DNA of 7,089 nt, taken from NCBI GenBank assembly GCA_009885605.1, contig VFKK01000102.1, positions 1 to 7,089 of the forward strand, read 5' to 3'. A program made the translations under genes and the position numbers. Positions 1 through 6,353 of the stretch are shown here, one piece after another. How positions within the stretch are numbered: the first letter of the stretch is position 1; each line of letters starts with the position of its first letter. Under the pieces are notes generated by a model. It saw only the letters and a list, made by a program, of their open reading frames with translations. It was not told the DNA's origin and searched no databases. Source of the DNA: Cyclobacteriaceae bacterium. Lineage in GTDB: Bacteria > Bacteroidota > Bacteroidia > Cytophagales > Cyclobacteriaceae.

Positions 1-55
1 CCTTTCTCGAAAAACCGAGGTAGGTCTTTAGCCAATAAAAAAGTTTGCTCCTCAT
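1..55 (-). CDS. 5' end of a minus-strand gene, possibly a helix-hairpin-helix protein (partial)
   Basis: Reading leftwards from an ATG at 55-53, an open frame of 18 codons runs off the window edge with no stop. It translates as MRSKLFYWLKTYLGFSRK. The basic and aromatic start, ending in a Gly-Phe-Ser-Arg-Lys stretch, resembles from memory the N-terminus of Bacteroidota helix-hairpin-helix (ComEA-like) proteins. Those usually have a short amphipathic lead, then a membrane segment, then HhH DNA-binding motifs. None of those later parts is visible here, so the family is a guess. The gene would be divergent from hemA across a spacer of about 200 bp. I found no perfect TAnnTTTG element on this strand in that spacer. 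A chance open stretch of this length is possible, but the sensible residue pattern and the genome layout favour a real gene start. Confidence 0.45.
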   Translation of the reverse strand, partial: MRSKLFYWLKTYLGFSRK

Positions 56-202
56 AAAAAACAATCAGGTGGAGATAGAAACAATCAATAACGTATAAGT
101 TAATATTAATTGAAGTTAAAATCAAAATGTCCGATATTTGCAAACTGTCTAAGGATTTCTATTTAGATAAATTCTAAATTGAAACATTGAATTGTAAAAT
201 GG

Positions 203-233
203 ACTTTTCACTAGCCAATGTCTGTTAAATTTG
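203..233 (+). promoter_or_regulatory. Candidate Bacteroidota-type promoter of hemA
   Basis: TAAATTTG at 226-233 matches the Bacteroidota -7 consensus TAnnTTTG exactly. A T-rich run at 204-208 lies at about the right distance to act as a weak -33 element, although TTTG itself is absent. Initiation would fall near 239-240, leaving a 5' leader of only about 13 nt before the hemA ATG at 253. No Shine-Dalgarno sequence is seen, which is common in this phylum. Confidence 0.5.
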
Positions 234-252
234 CAAGCCAAGACTCGGAACG

Positions 253-1521
253 ATGCATATTAAGTTTAGAGCAATAAGTTTATCACACAAAACAGCTCCC
301 GTACAAATCAGAGAACTCATTTCACTCGATGAGCGGGAAATCCACAGCATTTTATTAAAACTGAAAGATTTTTTCAGTTTGAATGATGTACTGATTTTAT
401 CTACCTGTAACAGAACTGAAGTTTATTACAGCCATGATCTCGATATGAGCACTGAGATCATCAAGTTGATTGGCTTGGAAAAAGGGCTTTCTGACATCGT
501 TAATTATCTTGAATATTTTCAGATTTTCAACGACGATCGTGCTGCCATATCTCATTTATTCAAGGTTTCTATAGGTTTGGAGGCACAGGTTGTAGGAGAT
601 ATTCAAATCTCAAACCAGGTTAAAAGATCCTATCAGGCCGCAGCTGATTTAGACATGGCTGGACCATTTCTTCATCGCTTGATGCATACCGTGTTTTTCA
701 CAAGTAAGCGAATAGCGCAGGAAACTTCTTTCCGAGATGGTGCGGCTTCTCTTTCGTACGCAACCATCGAACTGATAGACAGCTTAACATCCAATACATA
801 CCAGCCAAGAATCCTCCTGATCGGAGTTGGCGAAATCGGTGAAGATGTGGCAAAAAACATGGTTCACCTCCCAGAAGCAAAAATTAAAATCTCAAATCGG
901 ACCCTGGCAAAATCGGAAGAAATTGCAAGTCAGTTGGGGTTTGAAGTGGTGCCATTCGAAAATGTATTTGAGGCAATGGAAGAAGCTGATGTAATTGTCT
1001 GCTCTATATTGCGAAACGAGCCATTCATAACCAAATCACTGGTCAAGAAATTCCAAATCCAGAGTTACAAGCTATTGGTTGACCTTTCGGTTCCTAGAAG
1101 TATCGAGCCATCAGTAGAGGATGTACCAGGTGTCATTCTCTATAACGTTGACAATATTCGAAGTAAAGCGACAGAAGCTCTGGACAAAAGAATGGCTTCC
1201 ATTCCCAAGGTGGAAGAAATCATCACCGAAAGTATCGAGGAATTTTACGGCTGGAAGAAAGAGATGATGGTCTCACCTACCATCAACAAACTGAAACAAT
1301 CTCTGGAGGCAATCAGGCAGGAAGAACTCAGTCGATTCCTTAAAAATGCAGATGAGAAAGAATATGCCGTGATCGACAGAATAACCAAAAGCATGATGCA
1401 AAAAATACTGAAAGTACCAGTGGTACAATTAAGGGCAGCTTGCAAAAGAGATCAGGCAGAGGAAATGATCGAAATAATCTCAGATCTTTTTGATCTCGAT
1501 AAAATAAAAACTGAAAAATAA
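253..1521 (+). CDS. hemA: Glutamyl-tRNA reductase
   Basis: The protein (422 aa, normal family length) reduces glutamate carried on tRNA-Glu to glutamate-1-semialdehyde with NADPH. This is the first committed step of 5-aminolevulinate and heme synthesis by the C5 pathway, in the cytoplasm. The N-terminal catalytic domain (about 1-155) holds the hallmark STCNRTE at 50-56 with the nucleophilic Cys52, and His101 in ISHLFKV matches the conserved active-site histidine region. GDIQISNQVK at 115-124 is the tRNA/substrate loop, in a form different from the enterobacterial GExQILGQVK. The NADPH-binding Rossmann domain carries GVGEIGEDV at 191-199, ISNRT at 213-217 and DLSVPRSIEP at 277-286. A helical dimerisation domain fills about 310-422. 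The ATG at 253 gives the expected MHIKFRAISLSHKTAP start. Other heme genes do not follow it; a hairpin ends the unit, so the gene is probably monocistronic. Confidence 0.97.
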   Translation: MHIKFRAISLSHKTAPVQIRELISLDEREIHSILLKLKDFFSLNDVLILSTCNRTEVYYSHDLDMSTEIIKLIGLEKGLSDIVNYLEYFQIFNDDRAAISHLFKVSIGLEAQVVGDIQISNQVKRSYQAAADLDMAGPFLHRLMHTVFFTSKRIAQETSFRDGAASLSYATIELIDSLTSNTYQPRILLIGVGEIGEDVAKNMVHLPEAKIKISNRTLAKSEEIASQLGFEVVPFENVFEAMEEADVIVCSILRNEPFITKSLVKKFQIQSYKLLVDLSVPRSIEPSVEDVPGVILYNVDNIRSKATEALDKRMASIPKVEEIITESIEEFYGWKKEMMVSPTINKLKQSLEAIRQEELSRFLKNADEKEYAVIDRITKSMMQKILKVPVVQLRAACKRDQAEEMIEIISDLFDLDKIKTEK

Positions 1522-1539
1522 TCGAAACTTTATTTTTGA

Positions 1540-1580
1540 ATAAATGACCAAAGGATTGTTGCAATTCTTTGGTCATTTAT
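1540..1580 (+). terminator. Long hairpin downstream of hemA, probable terminator
   Basis: The arms 1540-1553 and 1567-1580 are a perfect 14-bp inverted repeat (ATAAATGACCAAAG and its complement). Inside it the pairing continues for five more pairs (1554-1558 with 1562-1566, one of them G-U), leaving a 3-nt loop at 1559-1561. It begins 19 bp after the hemA stop. There is no clean U-tract after the stem, only the AU-rich base of the stem itself, so termination may be less efficient than at the other two hairpins in the window, or the structure may instead stabilise the mRNA 3' end. Confidence 0.65.
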
Positions 1581-1596
1581 CTATAGGCTAATTCTG
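1568..1596 (+). promoter_or_regulatory. Weak candidate promoter for the WG-repeat gene
   Basis: TTTG at 1568-1571 is followed after 17 bp by TAATTCTG at 1589-1596, one mismatch from the -7 consensus TAnnTTTG. Initiation would fall near 1602, just before the ATG at 1611. The -33 part lies inside the 3' arm of the hemA hairpin. The fit is imperfect and this is a suggestion only; read-through from hemA is the alternative. Confidence 0.3.
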
Positions 1597-1610
1597 AAAT
1601 CACCGTCTTG

Positions 1611-3176
1611 ATGAATAAAAAATATATCCTGTCTCTTTCCCTTATTAGTTGCTTTTATTTCCCGATTATTTCCCAAGCCCAAACCTGGGAAGTCTACAAT
1701 GAGCAAATTCAACTTCAATCCAGGTTGATGTATGATAAAATTGAACTTCTGAGCGAAACAGTAAGAATCGGAAAAAAAGGAGAAGAAATTTCTCTTCTTT
1801 CCAAAGATTTAACACCTGCTGTAGTCCTTCAGGGAAAGGAAGTTTACCAATATCTGGAGCCCTGGATTTTGGTAAAAGGGGAAAACGGAATAGGCGCTTA
1901 TCACGAATATGGTCAGCTAGTTCTTCCTTTGGAATACGAAGAAATCCAGACCTATTACAATCTTTTGCTGGCAAAAAAAGGGGGGAATTATTGGCTGTTT
2001 GAAAGAGGAACCGGGAAAACCACTTCTCTTGGCCAGCTTGATGAAGCAAAACTAACTCGCCTGGGAATGCTGATCGTCCGAAGAGATAATGAGTATTTTT
2101 TACCTCTTTCAAAAAACCCGGACAGACCTTATGAAATACTCACAGAAAGCGAAGGAGATTTTTTACTGGCTAAAGAAGCGACAGGATTTGGTTTGATAAA
2201 CAGAGAGGGTGACTATGTAATGGATCCTGTTATTGATCGATTGGAACATACCCAAGGGAATTTTTATTATGGCTTTGATGAAAGACAGTATTTGCTCATT
2301 GAGGGGAATGATATTCAATCCAATGTCCGATACAATTCTTTTCACGAAATAACTTTCCAAAATGGATTGATGCTTGAATACATCCATGGAAAACTTCGTC
2401 GGGTAATGGAGGAAGATGGTATCCTTCTGGATGCTGTGGGAATTGAGGAAGTAAAAATGATTGGTACTAATTTGTACAACGTTCGATTCAGGGATGGAAA
2501 GCTTGGACTGTTGGGAAAGTCAGGTTGGCTGGTACAGCCTATGGCCGGCGTAGATCAGATTGAGTTGGGTACAGAAGGGCTCTTCCCTGCGAAAACAAAC
2601 GATGCAATGGGCTTCGTGAATGAATCAGGTGAATGGATTATTCCCGCTCAATTTTCGGAAGTTTCTTTATTCAAAGAAAAACTTACAGCCTACCGAAACT
2701 CTACAAATTGGGGACTGATAAATACCTCGGGAGAAATTATTACAACTGCTGAGTGGGAGGAGATCAAACCCTTTGTAAAAGGAATATCAATTGCTAAAAA
2801 TTCAGGAAAATTTCATTTGATCAACTCATCGGGAGACAGAATTAACCCGGAAGGATTTGACAATATATTTCGGACTTCAGATGATTACTTTTTAGTGGAA
2901 AAAGAAGGGAGAACAGGATTGCTGGACCCTAAAGGAAATGTTTTGTTGCCTGCAGAATTCCAGAATATCCGAAGAGAAAAGAAAGATTTTTTGCTGGTAA
3001 ACAAAGAGGGATTGACCGGAATAATCAATGAAGCTGGTGAAGTTATTTTACCTCTCGCTTATCAGGAAATCCTGGTCGACTGGGCAAATGGCCAGATTTT
3101 TACAAAAAATTTATATGAACCTGTCGTAGTTCAGGTAACTGAACCAACCGGAAAGAGAAATAAAAAAGGGGCCTGA
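1611..3176 (+). CDS. Secreted WG-repeat protein of unknown function
   Basis: The product (521 aa from this ATG) carries a run of WG-repeat units, a beta-rich repeat common in Bacteroidota envelope proteins and without a known general function. Recognisable units lie near residues 93-112, 192-211, 296-317, 332-352, 366-386, 399-419, 434-453 and 468-487. Each follows a pattern like xxGLINxxGxxxLPxxxxxI. Only one keeps the literal Trp-Gly (367-368, NWGLIN); the others read FGLIN, LGLLG, MGFVN, FHLIN, TGLLD or TGIIN. The spacing becomes regular (about 33-35 residues) from residue 296 on. The N-terminus is a signal peptide: basic MNKK, a hydrophobic core, and a likely signal peptidase I cut after SQA at 21-23. 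LISC at 11-14 could also be read as a lipobox, but the hydrophobic FYFPII after the Cys argues against it. I preferred ATG 1611 to the TTG one codon upstream. The stop codon lies in the loop of a terminator shared with floA. Confidence 0.85.
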   Translation: MNKKYILSLSLISCFYFPIISQAQTWEVYNEQIQLQSRLMYDKIELLSETVRIGKKGEEISLLSKDLTPAVVLQGKEVYQYLEPWILVKGENGIGAYHEYGQLVLPLEYEEIQTYYNLLLAKKGGNYWLFERGTGKTTSLGQLDEAKLTRLGMLIVRRDNEYFLPLSKNPDRPYEILTESEGDFLLAKEATGFGLINREGDYVMDPVIDRLEHTQGNFYYGFDERQYLLIEGNDIQSNVRYNSFHEITFQNGLMLEYIHGKLRRVMEEDGILLDAVGIEEVKMIGTNLYNVRFRDGKLGLLGKSGWLVQPMAGVDQIELGTEGLFPAKTNDAMGFVNESGEWIIPAQFSEVSLFKEKLTAYRNSTNWGLINTSGEIITTAEWEEIKPFVKGISIAKNSGKFHLINSSGDRINPEGFDNIFRTSDDYFLVEKEGRTGLLDPKGNVLLPAEFQNIRREKKDFLLVNKEGLTGIINEAGEVILPLAYQEILVDWANGQIFTKNLYEPVVVQVTEPTGKRNKKGA

Positions 3177-3187
3177 GCCCCTTTTTT
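3162..3187. terminator. Shared bidirectional terminator overlapping both coding ends
   Basis: AAAAAAGGGGC (3162-3172) and GCCCCTTTTTT (3177-3187) form a perfect 11-bp stem around the loop CTGA (3173-3176). Because the outer arms are six A and six T, the structure reads as a GC stem plus U-tract from either direction, so it can end both the plus-strand WG-repeat transcript and the minus-strand nfeD-floA transcript. The TGA stop of the WG-repeat gene is in the loop (3174-3176), and the TAA of floA (3188-3186) begins at the outer edge of the other arm. Confidence 0.9.
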
Positions 3188-4196
3188 ATTTCTTTTCATT
3201 TTTTCCTTTTCCAGAATCTTTGGGATCAATTTCTGAACCCGCGATGGAATCCCTCATTGCTGTGTCAGACTTGATATTTTCCATTTTGTAATAATCCATT
3301 ATACCCAGATTACCAGATCGGAAAGCTTCAGCAATTGCCTTAGGAATTTCAGCTTCAGCCTCGATTACTTTAGCTCTCATTTCCACATTTCTTGCTCTCA
3401 TCTCCTGCTCCAGGGCCACAGCCATTGCTCTTCTTTCTTCCGCTCTTGCTTCTGCTACTTTCAAATCGGCAGATGCCTGATCAATCTGAAGTTTCGCGCC
3501 AATGTTTGTTCCTACGTCAATATCCGCGATATCAATGGAAAGAATTTCAAAAGCTGTTCCTGCATCCAGACCTCTTGATAAAACCAGTTTTGAGATCTTA
3601 TCCGGGTTTTCCAATACCGTCTTATGGTTTATAGAAGAACCGATTGAAGTTACAATTCCTTCTCCCACTCTTGCAAGAATAGTTTCCTCACCAGCACCAC
3701 CGACTAACTGAGCAATGTTAGCACGAACAGTGACTCTTGCTTTTGCGATCAACTGAATACCATCTGCTGCAACTGCCGCGACATTTGGAGTATTAATAAC
3801 TTTAGGATTTACCGAAATCTGAACAGCCTCAAAAACATCCCGGCCTGCCAAATCAATTGCAGTCGCTTGCTTGAATGTCAGGCTGATATTTGCCTTATCT
3901 GCAGAGATGAGTGCCCTTATTACATTTTGAACATTTCCACCTGCCAAAAAGTGAGTTTCCAAATCATTGGTAGTCAAGTCAAGTCCTGCCTTAGTTGCAG
4001 TTATAAGTGAATTGACAATCACACTTGGCGGTACCTTTCGGATTCTCATCCCAACCAATTCCAGCAAGCCAACTTTTACATTCGAAAATTGGGCGGTGAT
4101 CCAAAGGCTGACTGGTACGAAATATAAAAAGGTGAAGAGAAGAACTATCCCTGCCAAAGCAGCGACTAAAACGAACATTGAATTAGATGCATCCAT
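3186..4196 (-). CDS. floA: Flotillin-like membrane scaffold protein FloA
   Basis: This 336-aa protein belongs to the FloA family (formerly YqfA/UPF0365), membrane-bound SPFH proteins that form dynamic foci and organise membrane microdomains and fluidity. Residues 6-28 form one hydrophobic membrane segment near the N-terminus. An SPFH/band 7 core follows at about 33-230 (FSNVKVGLLELVGMRIRKVPP near its start, then AVQISVNPKVINTPN and RVTVRANIAQLVGGAGEETI). An Ala/Glu/Arg-rich coiled coil at about 238-292 (VAEARAEERRAMAVALEQ) is the usual oligomerisation region. The last 15 residues are a Lys/Asp/Ser-rich polar tail. Length and all landmarks match the family. The gene follows nfeD with a single base between stop and start, so they are surely co-transcribed and probably translationally coupled. 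Its stop sits in the shared terminator. Confidence 0.96.
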   Translation of the reverse strand: MDASNSMFVLVAALAGIVLLFTFLYFVPVSLWITAQFSNVKVGLLELVGMRIRKVPPSVIVNSLITATKAGLDLTTNDLETHFLAGGNVQNVIRALISADKANISLTFKQATAIDLAGRDVFEAVQISVNPKVINTPNVAAVAADGIQLIAKARVTVRANIAQLVGGAGEETILARVGEGIVTSIGSSINHKTVLENPDKISKLVLSRGLDAGTAFEILSIDIADIDVGTNIGAKLQIDQASADLKVAEARAEERRAMAVALEQEMRARNVEMRAKVIEAEAEIPKAIAEAFRSGNLGIMDYYKMENIKSDTAMRDSIAGSEIDPKDSGKGKNEKK

Positions 4197-4197
4197 A

Positions 4198-4656
4198 TTA
4201 TTTTACTAGTATTTTATTGTTTTCGATTTTAATAATACTGATTTCGGTATCAACAGGAATGAATCCCTGCTCCGATTTTACCTCATAAATAGACTCGCCA
4301 AACTGAGCTTTGCCAATTGGCTTTATATCTGAAACTGCCTTTCCGGTCATTCCTTCTTCAAGCCCTAATGTCCTTCCGTCAAAAGCTCCACCCTGCATGG
4401 AAGATTTCAAAGAAAATTTGTTCCAAACTCCCGATTTGAAGCCATATACTATTGCAGCGAAGTTCAGAACTACCGCTACAGCTGTAATCCATGAAGCAGT
4501 GACTTGATCGTAACTCACAAAAGCATATACAACTCCTGTCAGGCTTACAATTAGCCCAAATACTCCTACAACAGTAGTACCGGGAACGAAAATCACTTCA
4601 GCTAATAGGAGAATAAGTCCGATAAGAAGAAGGCTGGATAAAATTAAAATCGTCAT
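4198..4656 (-). CDS. nfeD: Short NfeD-family membrane protein
   Basis: This 152-aa protein has three predicted membrane helices (about 2-22, 29-48 and 54-74), with the ExxFxPG-like turn EVIFVPG at 20-26 between the first two. A linker leads to a C-terminal OB-fold-like NfeD domain (about 101-152, starting GMTGKAVSDIKPIGKAQFG). It lacks the N-terminal ClpP/SppA-type serine protease domain found in long NfeD proteins, so it is of the short class. Short NfeD genes are typically found beside flotillin or stomatin genes, and the products are thought to act together at the membrane; in Bacillus the equivalent locus is yqeZ-floA, although there the NfeD partner is long. Here floA follows after one base. 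The gene is the first of the two-gene unit and lies just past the proS terminator, so it needs its own promoter. Confidence 0.93.
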   Translation of the reverse strand: MTILILSSLLLIGLILLLAEVIFVPGTTVVGVFGLIVSLTGVVYAFVSYDQVTASWITAVAVVLNFAAIVYGFKSGVWNKFSLKSSMQGGAFDGRTLGLEEGMTGKAVSDIKPIGKAQFGESIYEVKSEQGFIPVDTEISIIKIENNKILVK

Positions 4657-4680
4657 TCGGATTCGTTGCGAGTTAAGTCC

Positions 4681-4688
4681 CTAAAATA
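4681..4688 (-). promoter_or_regulatory. Weak candidate -7 element for nfeD-floA
   Basis: Read on the minus strand this is TATTTTAG, one mismatch from TAnnTTTG. It lies 25 bp upstream of the nfeD ATG and downstream of the proS terminator, in the only place a promoter for this pair would fit. I could not find a convincing -33 TTTG at the right distance. Placement is therefore based mainly on gene order. Confidence 0.25.
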
Positions 4689-4712
4689 CGAGAATCCTTG
4701 ATAAGCCGAGGT

Positions 4713-4745
4713 AAAAAGAAAAAAAACCCGGCTGAACCGGGTTTT
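4713..4745 (-). terminator. Intrinsic terminator of proS
   Basis: On the minus strand a 9-bp stem (4745-4737 with 4731-4723, AAAACCCGG/CCGGGTTTT, loop of 5 nt) is followed by a long T-tract, interrupted once by C (complement of 4713-4726). It starts 4 bp after the proS TAA. This is a textbook rho-independent terminator separating proS from nfeD-floA. Confidence 0.92.
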
Positions 4746-4749
4746 CAAC

Positions 4750-6231
4750 TTAATATGCTTTTGCGAAAAGGACCCTACCTTGCGAATGGTTTCCTGTGTA
4801 AACACAAGAACCCGTTTCTTCCTTTCTATTTAAAGGAATGCATCGAATCGTCGCTTTTGTAAGTTCTTTTATCTTTTCTTCTGTGTCCGAAGTACCATCC
4901 CAGTGTGCTGAAATAAATCCTCCTTTTCCTTCCAAAACCTCTTTAAACTTATCCCAGGAATTAACCTCTGTAGTCATTTCTGTTCTGAAATTGAATGCTT
5001 TTGAATAGATGCCTTCCTGAATCTCATCAAGCAAAATTGATATTTTTTCGGAAATTGGCAGAGACACGAGTTCGAATTGTTCTTTGGTCAAATTATCTCT
5101 TCTTGCTATTTCGATAGTTCCATTTTCAAGATCTCTTGGTCCGATTGCGATTCTGACAGGCACTCCTTTCAATTCATATTCTGCGAATTTCCATCCTGGC
5201 TTTTGAGTATCGCGATCATCGTATTTTACAGAGATTCCTGCTTTTTTCAGTTCCGCCATGATTTCTCTGGCTTTCACCGATACTGCTTCCAATTCTGCTT
5301 CTCCCCTGTAAATCGGAACAATGACCACTTGGAAAGGCGCCAATTTTGGAGGTAAAACCAAACCATTATCATCAGAGTGTGCCATAATTAAAGCCCCCAT
5401 CAAACGAGTGCTTACTCCCCATGAGGTGCCCCAAACATAATCAAGACCTCCTTCTTTTGTTGCAAATTTCACTTCGAAAGCTTTGGCAAAATTCTGACCC
5501 AGGAAATGTGATGTTCCTGCCTGAAGTGCTTTCCCGTCCTGCATCATCGCTTCGATGCAAAAAGTTTCATCTGCTCCGGCAAATCTTTCATTTTCAGTTT
5601 TCATCCCTTTCACCACCGGCAAAGCCATGAAATCTTCAGCAAATTGAGCGTAAATGTTCATCATTTGAACTGTCTCGTCCATTGCTTCTTTGGAAGTAGC
5701 ATGAGCAGTATGACCTTCTTGCCACAAAAATTCAGTCGTGCGCAGGAAGAGTCTTGTTCTCATTTCCCATCTCACCACATTGGCCCATTGATTAACCAAA
5801 AGAGGTAAATCTCTGTAGGATTGAATCCAGCTTTTATAAGTGCTCCAAATTACCGTTTCCGAAGTAGGTCGCACGATCAGCTCTTCTTCAAGTTTAGCAT
5901 CCGGATCTACAATAATTCCGGATCCATCTTCCGCATTTTTAAGTCGATAATGAGTTACCACCGCACATTCTTTTGCAAATCCTGCAACGTGACTTGCTTC
6001 TTTACTTAGGAACGACTTTGGAATAAAGAGTGGGAAATAGGCATTGACATGACCTGTTTCTTTGAACATGCGGTCAAGCTCCGCTTGCATTTTTTCCCAA
6101 ATAGAATATCCATATGGTTTAATCACCATACAACCTCTCACAGCGGAGTTTTCAGCCAAATCGGCCCTTTTTACTAACTCATTATACCAGAGTGAATAGT
6201 CTTCACTCCTCTTAGGTAAACCTTTGCTCAT
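4750..6231 (-). CDS. proS: Prolyl-tRNA synthetase (archaeal/eukaryotic-like type)
   Basis: This 493-aa class II synthetase attaches proline to tRNA-Pro in the cytoplasm. It is the short form without the editing insertion between motifs 2 and 3 that typifies E. coli ProRS. The catalytic core shows RPTSET at 121-126 (proline/ATP site), motif 2 at about 154-170 (RWEMRTRLFLRTTEFLW) and motif 3 at about 272-288 (GVSTRLMGALIMAHSDD, with the ATP-binding Arg276). The anticodon-binding domain runs from about 300 to 400, with VPVRIAIGPRDLENG at 357-371. The C-terminal extra domain ends in the conserved terminal Tyr (FAKAY). Only two of the usual four zinc-ligand cysteines of that domain are evident (Cys464 and Cys476); the other pair is replaced around AHWDGT (442-447). 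The ATG at 6231 gives the expected start, with no better upstream start. It is monocistronic: its own terminator follows, and the lipoprotein gene is divergent. Confidence 0.96.
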   Translation of the reverse strand: MSKGLPKRSEDYSLWYNELVKRADLAENSAVRGCMVIKPYGYSIWEKMQAELDRMFKETGHVNAYFPLFIPKSFLSKEASHVAGFAKECAVVTHYRLKNAEDGSGIIVDPDAKLEEELIVRPTSETVIWSTYKSWIQSYRDLPLLVNQWANVVRWEMRTRLFLRTTEFLWQEGHTAHATSKEAMDETVQMMNIYAQFAEDFMALPVVKGMKTENERFAGADETFCIEAMMQDGKALQAGTSHFLGQNFAKAFEVKFATKEGGLDYVWGTSWGVSTRLMGALIMAHSDDNGLVLPPKLAPFQVVIVPIYRGEAELEAVSVKAREIMAELKKAGISVKYDDRDTQKPGWKFAEYELKGVPVRIAIGPRDLENGTIEIARRDNLTKEQFELVSLPISEKISILLDEIQEGIYSKAFNFRTEMTTEVNSWDKFKEVLEGKGGFISAHWDGTSDTEEKIKELTKATIRCIPLNRKEETGSCVYTGNHSQGRVLFAKAY

Positions 6232-6236
6232 TATGG

Positions 6237-6267
6237 TTGATTGGGATATGAATTGTACTTAAATTTG
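6237..6267 (+). promoter_or_regulatory. Candidate promoter of the Gly/Met-rich lipoprotein gene
   Basis: TAAATTTG at 6260-6267 matches the -7 consensus TAnnTTTG exactly, and TTG at 6237-6239 lies 20 bp upstream, a normal -33 spacing. Initiation would fall near 6273, giving a leader of about 80 nt before the ATG at 6354. The -33 part is only a few bases upstream of the proS start codon on the other strand. Confidence 0.5.
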
Positions 6268-6282
6268 CTAAATTGGGGAGGA

Positions 6283-6290
6283 CAAATATA
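6283..6290 (-). promoter_or_regulatory. Candidate -7 element of the proS promoter
   Basis: On the minus strand this reads TATATTTG, an exact match to TAnnTTTG. Initiation would fall near 6277, giving a leader of about 45 nt before the proS ATG at 6231. I see no good -33 TTTG at 19-21 bp, so strength is uncertain. The element faces the plus-strand element at 6260-6267. Confidence 0.5.
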
Positions 6291-6353
6291 AACCAAAAAG
6301 TATAACCCTTCACCTCTTGCCTCGTATAAGAGATTAACTATTCAACTTCAACT

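Noticed and set aside
127..177. Small plus-strand ORF of 16 codons (MSDICKLSKDFYLDKF) upstream of hemA
   Set aside because: It is very short, has no ribosome-binding signal and resembles no known leader peptide. It lies upstream of the proposed hemA promoter, so it would not be on the hemA transcript.
1608..1610. TTG as the start of the WG-repeat gene
   Set aside because: The ATG directly after it gives the same signal peptide and is the more common start; nothing favours the TTG.
1666..2112. Minus-strand ORF of 148 codons inside the WG-repeat gene
   Set aside because: It is wholly antisense to a well-supported coding frame, has no domain-like pattern and no promoter or start signal; it is a shadow frame.
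3392..3634. Plus-strand ORF antisense to floA, Pro/Leu/Ser-rich
   Set aside because: The odd composition is what the complement of the Ala/Glu/Arg-rich FloA coiled coil gives; not a gene.
253..6231. A cryptic multi-gene defence or mobile system
   Set aside because: The recognised genes are housekeeping or membrane-organisation genes with normal lengths and intact motifs. No transposase, integrase, toxin-antitoxin pair, terminal repeats or attachment site is visible.
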